Positions 8,004 to 17,015 of a DNA stretch of 64,000 nt are shown here, one piece after another (the stretch's first letter is position 1; each line of letters starts with the position of its first letter). Made by a program: the position numbers and the translations under genes. The notes beneath the pieces were generated by a model. The model had not been told where the DNA came from. It was given only the letters and a program-made list of their open reading frames with translations, and searched no databases. Origin of the DNA: Gordonia pseudamarae (GTDB lineage Bacteria; Actinomycetota; Actinomycetes; Mycobacteriales; Mycobacteriaceae); contig NZ_CP045809.1 in assembly GCF_025273675.1 (NCBI RefSeq), positions 4,216,001 to 4,280,000 on the forward strand, in the 5' to 3' direction.

Positions 8004-9098
8004 CTAGCCGAACTGGATGACCGCCTGCGCCCGGCCGAAGATACGCCGACTGCCCTGTTTGGCGACGATCGCGATGGTGCCACGACGGCTCTGCGGGTCG
8101 AGCGATTTGATCTTGCCGGTGAAGTCGACGGCCGCACTGTCGTCCTCGGGCACGTACACCATGCTGGTGAAGCGCACGTTGTACTCGCAGAAGGCGGCGG
8201 GATCACCGATGAACTCGGAGATATAACTCGCGCCCAGGCCCATCGTCTGCATGCCGTGGGCCACCACGCCCTCCAGACCGGCCGCCTTGACGACATGATC
8301 GGAGAAGTGAATCGGGTTGGGGTCACCGGCCACGCCGGCGTAGTTGGCCAGGTTGCCGCGCGTCAGCAGAAAGCGCTTGTCGGGCAGTTCCTGGCCGACG
8401 GTGAGCGAATCGAAGTCGATCGCCCCGTATGCCTGCGGGAGTTCGGTCGGATCCGGCCTGCGCTCGGCGCCGGCGTCCGCGACGATGGTCTTCCCCGGGT
8501 CGGGCACGGTGTCGACCTTCATCATCACGTGGTCGAGGGACTCCACGAGCGCGGGATCGATGTCCAGTCCCGGCCGGGCCGCGAGCGATGTCCAGGTGGT
8601 CATCACCGGCTCGCCGTGCTGGTTCCAGATGACGTTCTTGGTGACCATGAGGTCGACGATCTCCGGGCCGGTGACATGCCGGAACGAATCGAGCGTCACA
8701 TCGCAGACGAGCTGATCGCCGACCTTGATGGGCCGGTGGTACATGAGCCGCTGATCGGTCTGCAGGATCGACCACAGGTCGTACCCCACGATCACCTCGT
8801 CGAACAGTTTGCGCTGGGCGACAACACCGATGATCGAGACGAAGGTCGGGGCGGCGATCAGGGTGTCATGACCGAGATCACGGGCCTTGGCCTCATGCCA
8901 ATGCACGGGGTGGGCGTCCTGGACGGCGAGCGCGTGTCTACGGACGTCCTCGCGCCCGACCTCGAAGTAGTCGTCCACGGTGTAGTGGTAGCCCACCAGC
9001 TCAGCGGTTCGGGCCGCGAGTTCCTCGGGCGAGGACCGCTCACCGCTCCGGAACGCCAACGCACGCTGCGTCAACTCTTCGGCGGACACCTGGGACAT
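8004..9098 (-). CDS. hadAB: Fused (3R)-hydroxyacyl-ACP dehydratase HadA/HadB
   Basis: Dehydration step of the FAS-II cycle that elongates mycolate precursors. The protein has 364 residues and joins what are separate genes in M. tuberculosis. The N-terminal half (1-170) is a HadA-like hot-dog domain (YTVDDYFEVGREDVRRHA, then NVIWNQHGEPVMTTW); the C-terminal half (about 215-364) is HadB-like, with the hydratase motif YAGVAGDPNPIHFSD carrying the catalytic Asp and His. The ATG at 9098 follows AAGGAGA. Its neighbours rpmG and tRNA-Trp-secE match the mycobacterial hadABC locus, but no hadC is present. Confidence 0.92.
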   Translation of the reverse strand: MSQVSAEELTQRALAFRSGERSSPEELAARTAELVGYHYTVDDYFEVGREDVRRHALAVQDAHPVHWHEAKARDLGHDTLIAAPTFVSIIGVVAQRKLFDEVIVGYDLWSILQTDQRLMYHRPIKVGDQLVCDVTLDSFRHVTGPEIVDLMVTKNVIWNQHGEPVMTTWTSLAARPGLDIDPALVESLDHVMMKVDTVPDPGKTIVADAGAERRPDPTELPQAYGAIDFDSLTVGQELPDKRFLLTRGNLANYAGVAGDPNPIHFSDHVVKAAGLEGVVAHGMQTMGLGASYISEFIGDPAAFCEYNVRFTSMVYVPEDDSAAVDFTGKIKSLDPQSRRGTIAIVAKQGSRRIFGRAQAVIQFG

Positions 9099-9204
9099 TC
9101 GGTGGTCTCCTTCATCAGACGGGCCACAACAACACCGAAGGGCCGCCTCTATCGAGGCAGCCCGCGGTTTGTCGCTATGGGATCAAATCTGTGGACGAAC
9201 AGTG

Positions 9205-9372
9205 TCAACGCGATTCTTTGTGCGCCTGGTGGGTTCCGCAGTTGGGGCAGAACTTCTTGATCTCCAGGCGATCGGGATCGTTGCGACGGTTCTTCTTCGT
9301 GATGTAGTTACGGTGCTTGCACACCTCGCATGCCAAGGTGATCTTGGGGCGAACATCGGTTGAGGAGGCCAC
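9205..9372 (-). CDS. rpmG: 50S ribosomal protein L33
   Basis: The protein has 55 residues, from a GTG at 9372 preceded by GAAAGAAGA. It reads [20 protein letters not shown] and ends HQAHKESR. Two CxxC pairs (CEVC and CPNC) mark the zinc-binding form of L33. It lies between tRNA-Met and hadAB, the same place as mycobacterial rpmG2. It is shorter than most ORF cut-offs. Confidence 0.95.
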   Translation of the reverse strand: MASSTDVRPKITLACEVCKHRNYITKKNRRNDPDRLEIKKFCPNCGTHQAHKESR

Positions 9373-9457
9373 TGCAGTCTTCTTTCGGGTTCATGGTCTT
9401 CGGTTGGCTCACGACTGGTTCGGAGAACGAGAACTCGTCGCGATGCACCGTTGTGAG

Positions 9458-9531
9458 TAGCGGTGGAGGGACTCGATCCCTCGACCTCACGATTATGAGT
9501 CGTGCGCTCTAACCAGCTGAGCTACACCGCC
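9458..9531 (-). tRNA. tRNA-Met (CAT)
   Basis: A 74-nt cloverleaf starting GGCGGTGTAGCTCAGCTGG. The anticodon loop GACTCATAATC reads CAT. The acceptor stem GGCGGTG/CACCGCT has a G-U first pair rather than the mismatch expected in initiator tRNA, so it is an elongator. The discriminator is A. It sits between tRNA-Thr and rpmG, as in mycobacteria. Confidence 0.95.
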
Positions 9532-9554
9532 CTGTGGACTGGTCCGGTCCAGCG

Positions 9555-9627
9555 AGCCCCCTGACGGAATCGAACCGTCGACCTTTTCCTTACCATGGAA
9601 ACGCTCTGCCGACTGAGCTAAGGGGGC
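9555..9627 (-). tRNA. tRNA-Thr (GGT)
   Basis: A 73-nt cloverleaf starting GCCCCCTTAGCTCAGTCGG. The anticodon stem TTTCC/GGAAA encloses ATGGTAA, reading GGT. The acceptor stem is GCCCCCT/AGGGGGC and the discriminator is T. It lies 23 nt upstream of tRNA-Met, probably in one transcript. Confidence 0.95.
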
Positions 9628-9755
9628 GTACCCGGGTTGCCCTTGTGGGGCTTCCCGAGAGCCTTTACGAGGTTACACACCAAGCCTCGCACGTTCCAAA
9701 TCGCCTGTTCGCCGGGCGATGTGGGCGCGCTCGTCTTCGACGAGAAACCACGTTG

Positions 9756-9836
9756 TGGCAGGTATAGGATTCGAACCTATGTAGCTTGCGCGACGGATTT
9801 ACAGTCCGCTCCCTTTGGCCGCTCGGGCAACCTGCC
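9756..9836 (-). tRNA. tRNA-Tyr (GTA)
   Basis: An 81-nt type II tRNA with a long variable arm, starting GGCAGGTTGCCCGAGCGGCC. The anticodon loop GACTGTAAATC reads GTA; the acceptor stem is GGCAGGT/ACCTGCC with discriminator A. Confidence 0.95.
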
Positions 9837-10037
9837 GTGTTGTTCCGTGTCGGCGTGAACCGATCAGAACAACGCGGTGAAGAATACAACGAACCATGCC
9901 CCATAGCGCAAATCGCCTGGTGAGAGGCCTGCCACGAGAGTCGGTGAGAGGCCTCGACGACGGGACGACCGCGGACTGCGGCAACCCTGCCAGAGCCTGC
10001 GGTTTCCCTGCCGGGGCCTGCGGTTACCCTGTCAGCC

Positions 10038-10529
10038 ATGGCTGATTCATCGTTCGACGTGGTGAGCAAGGTCGACCGCCAGGAAGTCGACAACGCCCTC
10101 AACCAGGCCGCCAAGGAACTGTCGCAGCGCTACGACTTCCGCGGCACCAATACCACCATCGCGTGGTCCGGCGAGGAGGGCATCGTGATCACCTCCGATG
10201 CCGAGGAACGCGCCCAGGCGGGGCTGGAGGTATTCAGGGAGAAGTTGATCCGGCGAGATATCTCACTGAAGGCGTTCGACGCCGGCGAGGTCACCTCGTC
10301 GGGAAAGACCTACAAGATCGCCGGCAACCTCGTGCAGGGCATCGACTCCGAGCACGCCAAGAAGATCTCCAAGAAGATCCGCGACGAGGGCCCCAAGGGC
10401 GTCAAGGCGCAAATCCAGGGCGACGAGCTACGGGTGTCGAGCAAGAAGCGCGATGACCTGCAGGCCGTCATCGCTCTGCTCAAGGGCGACGATTTCGGGA
10501 TCGCGCTGCAGTTCGTCAACTACCGGTGA
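10038..10529 (+). CDS. YajQ family nucleotide-binding protein
   Basis: The protein has 163 residues, normal length. It begins [20 protein letters not shown], the conserved YajQ N-terminus, and continues with [12 protein letters not shown] and the C-terminal KLQ-type strand region ending [11 protein letters not shown]. Members bind nucleotides and, in Xanthomonas, cyclic di-GMP; the role in actinobacteria is not settled. It is convergent with htpX across a strong hairpin. Upstream DNA has three imperfect copies of a CCTGCGGTT(T/A)CCCTG-like unit. Confidence 0.93.
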   Translation: MADSSFDVVSKVDRQEVDNALNQAAKELSQRYDFRGTNTTIAWSGEEGIVITSDAEERAQAGLEVFREKLIRRDISLKAFDAGEVTSSGKTYKIAGNLVQGIDSEHAKKISKKIRDEGPKGVKAQIQGDELRVSSKKRDDLQAVIALLKGDDFGIALQFVNYR

Positions 10530-10534
10530 TCGTC

Positions 10535-10571
10535 GGGTGATCCGGGCAGGGTTCACCTGCCCGGATCACCC
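10535..10571. terminator. Bidirectional terminator between yajQ and htpX
   Basis: A perfect 16-bp stem (GGGTGATCCGGGCAGG at 10535-10550 with its complement at 10556-10571) has a GTTCA loop. It lies between two convergent stops (10529 and 10575) and can serve both strands. Confidence 0.82.
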
Positions 10572-10574
10572 GCG

Positions 10575-11420
10575 TCAACCGCGCCGCGCCATCTCCTGCA
10601 GCCGGGCGATCCGCTCCTCGGTCGGCGGATGCGTCGAGAACATCTTCGACAGTCCCCCGCCACGGAACGGGTTCTCGATCATCAGGTGACTCTGCGATTC
10701 GATCGCGGGTTCGGGCGCCAACGGGGCTCTGTCGACGCCGCCGGAGATCTTGGCCAGCGCCGACGCCAGTGCCAGCGGATCACCGGTGAGTTCGGCACCG
10801 GACTGGTCGGCCTGGAACTCGCGCGAACGCGACACCGCCATCTTGATCACGGTGGCCGCCAGCGGACCGAGCAGCGAGATCGCCAGCACCCCGAGCAGAC
10901 CGGGTCCGTTGTTGCGGTTGCCGCCGAGCATGAACGCGAAGTTGGCGATACCGGTGATCACCGACGCCATCGCTCCGGCCACCGACGAGATCAAAATGTC
11001 GCGGTTGTACACGTGGGACAGTTCGTGCCCGAGGACCGCGCGCAGCTCCCGCTCGTTGAGCAGTTGCAGGATGCCCGCGGTGCAGCACACCGCGGCGTTC
11101 TGCGGGTTGCGGCCGGTGGCGAACGCGTTGGGTGACTCGGTGGGGCTGATATAGAGCGCGGGCATCGGCTGATGGGCGATGGTGGCCAGTTCCCGCACGA
11201 TCCGGTACAGCACCGGCGCCTGGACCTCGGTGACAGGCTGGGCGCGCATCGAGCGCAACGCCATCTTGGCGCTGTTGAAGTACACGTAGCCGTTCATGCC
11301 GACGGCGAAGACGATCGCCACCAGCAGGATCACCGGGCTTCGGAACATCGCGCCGATCCCGACGATGATCGCCGACATCGTTCCGAGCAACAACGCCGTC
11401 TTGAGCCCGTTGAAATGCAC
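10575..11420 (-). CDS. htpX: Membrane zinc metalloprotease HtpX
   Basis: Membrane quality-control protease acting on misfolded membrane proteins. The protein has 281 residues from the GTG at 11420 ([12 protein letters not shown]), preceded by GGAAAG. Two transmembrane segments occupy about 9-48, the zinc-binding HELSH is at 132-136, two further hydrophobic segments lie at about 145-190, and the third ligand Glu is in SREFQAD. Its neighbours (yajQ, polyprenyl synthase, menJ) match M. tuberculosis Rv0561c-Rv0566c. Confidence 0.93.
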   Translation of the reverse strand: MHFNGLKTALLLGTMSAIIVGIGAMFRSPVILLVAIVFAVGMNGYVYFNSAKMALRSMRAQPVTEVQAPVLYRIVRELATIAHQPMPALYISPTESPNAFATGRNPQNAAVCCTAGILQLLNERELRAVLGHELSHVYNRDILISSVAGAMASVITGIANFAFMLGGNRNNGPGLLGVLAISLLGPLAATVIKMAVSRSREFQADQSGAELTGDPLALASALAKISGGVDRAPLAPEPAIESQSHLMIENPFRGGGLSKMFSTHPPTEERIARLQEMARRG

Positions 11421-11578
11421 CGCGCACCCGCTTTCCACATCGACACCGGCGACACGGCCGGTTCACTGTGTCAAACGTACGCGAGATGCGGTTGAGTTCC
11501 AGGGCGGACAATGTCGTCCGATACAGCGTCCCGCTCAAGCACATGTGGCCGAGCCGACCCTGAATCGGACGACGTTCG

Positions 11579-12595
11579 TCAGCCGGTGCGGTCGATGGTG
11601 TACCGGACCAGGGACGAGAGGGCACCGCTGGCGGGCGTCTCGGGGAGCCGGGCCAGTTCGGCGAGTGCCTCGTCGGCGTAGGACTGCAGTTTCGCGTGGG
11701 CTCGGGCCATGCCGGGCGAGGCGTTGAGCCGTTCCAGCGCCTCGGTCACCTCGGCGTCGTCGGTCAGCGCCCGCGGATTCCCCTCCGCGTCGAGGAGCAG
11801 TGCGCGCAACCGCTGCGACGACGGGTCCTCGCCCCGCAGCGCGTACAGCACGGGCAGCGTGTGCACGCCTTCGCGCAGGTCGGTGCCAGGCGTCTTACCG
11901 GAGTCGCCGGTCGCCGAGGAGATGTCGATGATGTCGTCGGACACCTGGAAGGCGATGCCGATGATGTCGCCGATCCGGGCCAGCCGCTCGATGCTGTCGG
12001 CGTCGGCGCGGGCGGCCATCGACCCGAATCGGGCCGCGGCGGCGATCAGCGACCCCGTCTTCTCCCACACCACCTTCAGATAGTGATCGATCGGGTCGAC
12101 GCCCTCACCCGCACCGACCGTCTCGCGCATCTGGCCGGTGACCAGCTCGGCGAATGTCTCGGCGATGATCCGCACTGCGTCGGGACCCAGCGTCGACACC
12201 AGCCTCGAGGCCCGTGCGAACAGGAAGTCACCGGAGAGGATGGCGATGCTGTTGGACCAGCGCGAATTGGCCGACTGCGCACCACGGCGCATCGGCGCCT
12301 CGTCCATCACGTCGTCGTGGTAGAGGGTCGCCAGGTGAATCATCTCCACCACCGTCGCGGAGGTGATGACATCCCGGCCGCCCGGGTCCGGACCGAACTG
12401 CGCGGCGAGGATCGCGAACATCGGGCGGAACCGTTTGCCGCCCGCCCGGGCCAGATGGGTCGCGGCCTCGGTCATGATCGCATCGCCCGAGGACAACTCG
12501 GCGATCAGCAGTTCCTCGACATCGGCCAGCGCCGACCGCACCACCTCGGCGAACTCGTCGGTACCCAGGTCAAGTCCGGCGAATGTCGACTTCAC
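11579..12595 (-). CDS. grcC1: Polyprenyl (menaquinone side-chain) diphosphate synthase
   Basis: Condenses isopentenyl diphosphate onto allylic primers to make the long prenyl tail used by MenA. The protein has about 338 residues, from a GTG at 12595 chosen by homology (VKSTFAGLDLG); the frame runs further upstream into the divergent menJ start and the binding site is not clear. The two Asp-rich motifs are DDVMD at 94-98 and DDIID at 220-224, with GGKRFRP at 52-58. The residues before the first Asp motif (MIHLATLYH) are small, typical of long-chain synthases. It is divergent from menJ. Confidence 0.9.
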   Translation of the reverse strand: MKSTFAGLDLGTDEFAEVVRSALADVEELLIAELSSGDAIMTEAATHLARAGGKRFRPMFAILAAQFGPDPGGRDVITSATVVEMIHLATLYHDDVMDEAPMRRGAQSANSRWSNSIAILSGDFLFARASRLVSTLGPDAVRIIAETFAELVTGQMRETVGAGEGVDPIDHYLKVVWEKTGSLIAAAARFGSMAARADADSIERLARIGDIIGIAFQVSDDIIDISSATGDSGKTPGTDLREGVHTLPVLYALRGEDPSSQRLRALLLDAEGNPRALTDDAEVTEALERLNASPGMARAHAKLQSYADEALAELARLPETPASGALSSLVRYTIDRTG

Positions 12596-12697
12596 GTCCC
12601 GTGCCGCCCATCTCGTTGCTCTCCTCGCGGCGGCCACCGACGACCACCACACGTGCCTGTGAGCGTAACCGTTCACCACTGCCGACATACTGGTCGG

Positions 12698-13933
12698 GTG
12701 ATCAACACCCCGAAACCCGCCGACCTGCTGGTCGTCGGCGCCGGTCCCGGCGGGGCCGCGGCCGCCGCCCATGCCGCGGCGGCCGGACGCGACGTGACGC
12801 TCGTCGACGCGGCGACGTTCCCCCGGGACAAGACGTGCGGCGACGGACTCACCCCGCGCGCCGTGGCCGAACTCGACTCCGTCGGCCTGCGCGGACTGCT
12901 CGACGGCCGGCCGCGGATCAGCGGATTGCGGCTGGCCGGGTGGGGCGCCACCAGCGAGGTGCCGTGGCCGTCGGGCCGGTTCCCCGAACACGGCAGCGCG
13001 GTGGCCCGCACCGAACTCGACGAACAGATCCGCGCGCACGCCGTGGCACGGGGGGCGACCATGCTGCAGGGCACCAAGGCGGTCGACGCGGTGCTGGCCG
13101 GGGACCGCGTCGAGGCGGTCACCCTGGCCGGGCCGGACGGGATCTCGACGATCCGGGTGCGGGACGTGATCGTCGCCGACGGGGTGCGTTCGACCCTGGG
13201 CAAGGTGCTCGGCCGACAGTGGCATCGCGACACCGCATACGGGGTCGCGGCACGGGCGTACGTGTCATCGGAACGCGCCGACGAGGAATGGATGGGGTCG
13301 CATCTGGAATTGCGCGGTCCCGACGGCGGGCTGCTGCCCGGCTACGGCTGGGTGTTCCCCCTCGGCGGCGCGCAACTCAACATCGGCGTGGGTGCGCTCG
13401 CGACCGCCCGGCGGCCGGCGAACATGCAGCTGCGGCCGATCCTGGAGCACTACACCGAGCAGGTCCGCGACGAATGGCGGATCGCCGGCAACCCGATGCG
13501 GGTGGCGTCGGCGCTGCTGCCGATGGGTGGTGCGGTCAGCGGTGTGGCCGGCCGCAACTGGATGCTGATCGGCGACGCCGCCGCATGCGTCAACCCCCTC
13601 AACGGCGAGGGTATCGACTACGCGATGGAGACCGGGCGCCTGGCGGTGGAACTGCTCGGTGCCGACGACTACACGACCCGCTGGCGTGACGTGCTCACCG
13701 GGCACTACGGACTGGCGTTCTCCGCCGCCCGGCGACTGGCCGGGGTGCTCACCGTGCCACAGGCGGTGCCGGCGCTCGGACGGCCCGGGATCCGGTCGGC
13801 ACGTCTGATGTCGATGGTGGTGCGGGTGATGGGCAACCTGATCACCCCCGACGACGCCGACCTGGTGGCGCGCGCCTGGCGCACCGCCGGACGCATCTCC
13901 ACCCGTGTCGACGACCGTCCGCCGTTCCGCTGA
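12698..13933 (+). CDS. menJ: Menaquinone reductase MenJ (geranylgeranyl reductase family)
   Basis: FAD-dependent enzyme that saturates the beta-isoprene unit of menaquinone to give MK(II-H2). The protein has 411 residues from a GTG at 12698. The FAD-binding GAGPGG is at 14-19, KTCGDGLTPRAV follows, and the second FAD motif is LIGDAAACVNPLNGEGIDYAMETG. It is divergent from the polyprenyl synthase and convergent with menG, as with Rv0561c in M. tuberculosis. The assignment rests on family and context. Confidence 0.88.
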   Translation: MINTPKPADLLVVGAGPGGAAAAAHAAAAGRDVTLVDAATFPRDKTCGDGLTPRAVAELDSVGLRGLLDGRPRISGLRLAGWGATSEVPWPSGRFPEHGSAVARTELDEQIRAHAVARGATMLQGTKAVDAVLAGDRVEAVTLAGPDGISTIRVRDVIVADGVRSTLGKVLGRQWHRDTAYGVAARAYVSSERADEEWMGSHLELRGPDGGLLPGYGWVFPLGGAQLNIGVGALATARRPANMQLRPILEHYTEQVRDEWRIAGNPMRVASALLPMGGAVSGVAGRNWMLIGDAAACVNPLNGEGIDYAMETGRLAVELLGADDYTTRWRDVLTGHYGLAFSAARRLAGVLTVPQAVPALGRPGIRSARLMSMVVRVMGNLITPDDADLVARAWRTAGRISTRVDDRPPFR

Positions 13934-13947
13934 CCCGCTCCTCCCGC

Positions 13948-13976
13948 GACCGGCCCCAGGAGGATCAGGGGCGGTC
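13948..13976. terminator. Hairpin between convergent menJ and menG
   Basis: GACCGGCCCC (13948-13957) pairs with GGGGCGGTC (13968-13976) with one bulged G and a 10-nt loop. It overlaps the menG stop. It plausibly ends both transcripts, but the bulge makes it weaker than the yajQ-htpX hairpin. Confidence 0.45.
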
Positions 13977-14679
13977 AGCGGACGGCGGAGTGGATGGCGG
14001 CGATGCCGCCGGTGAGGTTCTGCCAGCGGACCGCGGAGAATCCGGCGCCGCGGATCAGCTCGCCCAGGTCGAACTGGTCGGGCCAGGCCCGGATGGACTC
14101 GGCGAGATACACGTAGGCCTCGGGGTTGCTCGAAACCCTGGTGGCCACCGAGGGCAGGGCCTTCATCAGGTATTCCATGTAGACCGTGCGGAACGGACCG
14201 AGCGTGGGCGTGGAGAACTCGCAGATGACCAGCCGACCGCCGGGTTTGAGTACCCGATGGAATTCGCCCAGTGCGCGCGGTACGTCGTTGACGTTGCGCA
14301 GGCCGAAGGAAATCGTGGCCGCGTCGAAGGATTCGTCGGCGAACGGCAGGTTCAAGGCGTCCGCGGCCACCTTGGGCACCGGTCTCCCGGCACCCGCCTT
14401 GAGCATGCCGAGCGAGAAATCCGCGGCGATGCAGCGCGCCCCGGACTTGGCCAGCTCAACGGTGGACACCGCGGTGCCGGCGGCGAGGTCGAGCACCACA
14501 TCCGAGTCGGTGAGGGCGAGCGCCTTGCGGGTGGCGGCCCGCCAGCGCCGGTCCTGCCCGAACGAGAGCACCGTGTTGGTGATGTCGTAGCGCTTGGCGA
14601 CGCCGTCGAACATCTCCGCGACCTCGGCCGGGTCCTTGTCGAGTGTCGCCCGCGTCCGGGGCCCTGCTGCATCAGCCAT
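13975..14679 (-). CDS. menG: Demethylmenaquinone methyltransferase MenG (UbiE)
   Basis: SAM-dependent C-methylation, the last core step of menaquinone synthesis. The protein has 234 residues from the ATG at 14679 ([16 protein letters not shown]). The SAM site is [17 protein letters not shown]; the UbiE signatures [17 protein letters not shown] and [24 protein letters not shown] are present. It starts 10 nt after the stop of the DUF3592 gene with no good ribosome binding site, so translational coupling in a menD-DUF3592-menG operon is likely. Confidence 0.95.
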   Translation of the reverse strand: MADAAGPRTRATLDKDPAEVAEMFDGVAKRYDITNTVLSFGQDRRWRAATRKALALTDSDVVLDLAAGTAVSTVELAKSGARCIAADFSLGMLKAGAGRPVPKVAADALNLPFADESFDAATISFGLRNVNDVPRALGEFHRVLKPGGRLVICEFSTPTLGPFRTVYMEYLMKALPSVATRVSSNPEAYVYLAESIRAWPDQFDLGELIRGAGFSAVRWQNLTGGIAAIHSAVR

Positions 14680-14689
14680 GGCGTCAACG

Positions 14690-15262
14690 CTACTGCGTGG
14701 AGATGTCACGATCGGTGGAGGTGTCACGATCGGCTCCCGCCCCGGCCCGGGCGATGAGTCCGCGATTGGTTTCGGCCAGGCCCACGACGATGACGCCGAC
14801 GATCAGCCACAGCAGAGCCACCACCGACAGGGCCGGGATGATCGACAGCGTGGCGTCGCGGCCGGCGGGACGGGCGAGGTCGGGGTTGGTGGCATCGTAT
14901 TCGACGCTGATCCGTTGCCCCTCGGTCAGCTCGGTGGGATAGAGCAGGCCAAGTCGTGGACTGTGCAGCTGGCCGTCGGGGGTCTGGAAACTGACGTCGG
15001 CGTGCAGTGCGTCGGCGGACAGCACGTCGGCCATCACCGTGGCCTTGTTCGCCTCGATCTGGCCGTCGTTGCGAAAGCAGGCGACCACCAGGATCACACC
15101 CATCACGGTGCCGATGAGCCCGATCAGCAGCAGTCCCTTCTGGACGCGGCGCAACAGCGTCGGGTTGAGCGGCCCCGACCATCGCGGGACGGCCGGTCGG
15201 GCGGAGAGACCCCGGCCCCGGGTGTGGGCGGTCGACGGGGTCATCGGGGTCGACGGGGTCAT
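14690..15262 (-). CDS. DUF3592 membrane protein in the menD-menG operon
   Basis: The protein has 190 residues from the ATG at 15262, which overlaps the menD stop as ATGA. A Thr/Pro/Arg N-terminus starts with a short repeat ([10 protein letters not shown]), then a transmembrane segment (44-62), an extracytoplasmic beta-rich domain with the DUF3592 pattern ([11 protein letters not shown]...[13 protein letters not shown]), and a second transmembrane segment (142-164). An equivalent (Rv0556) lies between menD and menG in M. tuberculosis. The function is unknown; conserved placement suggests a link to quinone or envelope biology. Confidence 0.85.
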   Translation of the reverse strand: MTPSTPMTPSTAHTRGRGLSARPAVPRWSGPLNPTLLRRVQKGLLLIGLIGTVMGVILVVACFRNDGQIEANKATVMADVLSADALHADVSFQTPDGQLHSPRLGLLYPTELTEGQRISVEYDATNPDLARPAGRDATLSIIPALSVVALLWLIVGVIVVGLAETNRGLIARAGAGADRDTSTDRDISTQ

Positions 15263-16971
15263 CGGGCGCCCCGACAACGGGTCGCGATCGCGGCGTGCAG
15301 ATCGCGCAGCCGTGACCTATCGGTGCTGACCTCCACCACCTCAAGGCCACCTGGCACGTCGGTCTGCAGGTGGGCGACGAGCTCGCCGACGTCCACGCGG
15401 CGGTGCTCGATGTGGAATCCGGCGCACAGGGCGGCCAGGTCGGTGCGGTGCGGGGTGCCGAACACCCGCTCGTAGGCGCCGGCGTACGGGCCGGTGTTGA
15501 ATCTGGGGTCACCCTGTTCAAGGAGGCCGAAGATGCCGCCGCCGTCGTCGTTGGCCACGACGATCCGCAGATTGGCCGGCCGTGGCTCGCCGGGGCCGAT
15601 GACCAGTCCGGTGGCGTCGTGGATGAACGTCAGGTCACCCATGAGGGCGACGGTGCGGGCATCGGGGTCGCGCGATTGCAGGTCCAGGGCGGCACCGATG
15701 GCGGTGGAGTTGGTGCCGTCGATACCGGCGACACCCCGATTGGACAGCACCCGCACCTCCGGATTGACCCGACCGGCGAGCGCGATGTCGCGGATCGGAT
15801 TGCTGGCGCCCACCACCAGCTGGTCGCCGGGCCGCAGCGCCGCCGACACCGCCCGCGCCACGTGCAGTCCGGTGGTGGTGCCGGCCACGTCGAGTTCGGC
15901 GTCGACGGCGGTCACCACCCGGTGCTGGACGGTGGCGCAGTGTTTGAGCCAGGTCTCGCCGGGGGCGCCGGTGACCTCGGCACGAGTGCCGGTGGCGTAC
16001 ACATTGCCGGACACGTCGGGCCAGCGAGGGCCGGTGGTGAGCGCGTACACACGCACATCGGGGTCGGCGAGCAGTCGAGACACTCCCCGGTGCAGGGTGG
16101 GCCGCCCACAGATGATGGCCTGCCGTGGCGAGATCAGGTCGAGGGCGAGCGGATGCAACGGTGTGGAGCCCGGGCCCCCACCGGGGGGTGTGCTGACGGT
16201 GGGCTCGGCGACGGTGGGCACCGCGGCGAGTTCGGGGTGGATGCCCGCGCCGTGCCCGGCGACGACGACGGTGTCCAGTGACAGGTCGATGGGCAGCGGC
16301 ACATCGAGTCTGCCGGTGGGTGCCTGCGTCCACGGCAGCCCGTCCGGGCGTCCGGCGAACCTGCCCAGTTCCCACGGGTCCTGGTCGGCACCGCCCGGGC
16401 GGGCCGGCACAAGCGGTTCGCGCAGCGGGATGTCGAACTGGACGGGTCCGGCGTTGCCGGTGCGCGCGCCGCGCGCGGCCGCGAGTACCCGGCCGACCGC
16501 CGAACGCCACTGCGAATTGGTGTCGAGGTCCTGTTCGGCCAGGCCGAGGCTGATCGCCGCCCGCACCTGGGTGCCGAAGATGCCGAACTGTTCGACGGTC
16601 TGGTTGGCGCCGGACCCGAGCAGTTCGTACGGCCGGTTCGCCGACACCACCACCAGTGGGATCCGGGCATAGTTGGCCTCGAACACCGCCGGTGACATGT
16701 TGGCGACGGCGGTGCCGCTGGTCATGATGATCGGCACCGGATGCCGCGACGCCGCAGCCAGACCGAGTGCCAGGAACCCTGCCGAGCGCTCATCGATCCG
16801 CACGTGCAGCCGCAGCCGTCCGGTCGCGTCGGCCGCGTGCAGCGCGAACGCCAGCGGCGCGTTCCGCGAGCCCGGGCACAGCACCGCCTCGCGCACCCCG
16901 CCGCGGACCAGTTCGTCGACGATCACCCGGGCCTGCAGGGTCGATGGGTGTTCGGTGTGCGCCTCGTGCAT
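15259..16971 (-). CDS. menD: SEPHCHC synthase MenD
   Basis: Thiamine-diphosphate enzyme that adds 2-oxoglutarate to isochorismate, the first committed step of menaquinone synthesis. The protein has 570 residues, normal length. The N-terminal domain opens [20 protein letters not shown], then [14 protein letters not shown] and [15 protein letters not shown] carrying the ThDP-activating Glu; the C-terminal ThDP/Mg motif is [14 protein letters not shown] followed by [16 protein letters not shown]. The ATG at 16971 abuts GGTGGGAGG more closely than usual. It heads the menD-DUF3592-menG operon. Confidence 0.95.
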   Translation of the reverse strand: MHEAHTEHPSTLQARVIVDELVRGGVREAVLCPGSRNAPLAFALHAADATGRLRLHVRIDERSAGFLALGLAAASRHPVPIIMTSGTAVANMSPAVFEANYARIPLVVVSANRPYELLGSGANQTVEQFGIFGTQVRAAISLGLAEQDLDTNSQWRSAVGRVLAAARGARTGNAGPVQFDIPLREPLVPARPGGADQDPWELGRFAGRPDGLPWTQAPTGRLDVPLPIDLSLDTVVVAGHGAGIHPELAAVPTVAEPTVSTPPGGGPGSTPLHPLALDLISPRQAIICGRPTLHRGVSRLLADPDVRVYALTTGPRWPDVSGNVYATGTRAEVTGAPGETWLKHCATVQHRVVTAVDAELDVAGTTTGLHVARAVSAALRPGDQLVVGASNPIRDIALAGRVNPEVRVLSNRGVAGIDGTNSTAIGAALDLQSRDPDARTVALMGDLTFIHDATGLVIGPGEPRPANLRIVVANDDGGGIFGLLEQGDPRFNTGPYAGAYERVFGTPHRTDLAALCAGFHIEHRRVDVGELVAHLQTDVPGGLEVVEVSTDRSRLRDLHAAIATRCRGAR

Positions 16972-17015
16972 CCTCCCACCCTAGATGTGTGCGGCGGAGC
17001 GCTAGAGTCGGCGGC

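Noticed and set aside
7881..9260. 459-codon open frame on the plus strand
   Set aside because: Antisense to hadAB, with no family motifs and no ribosome binding site.
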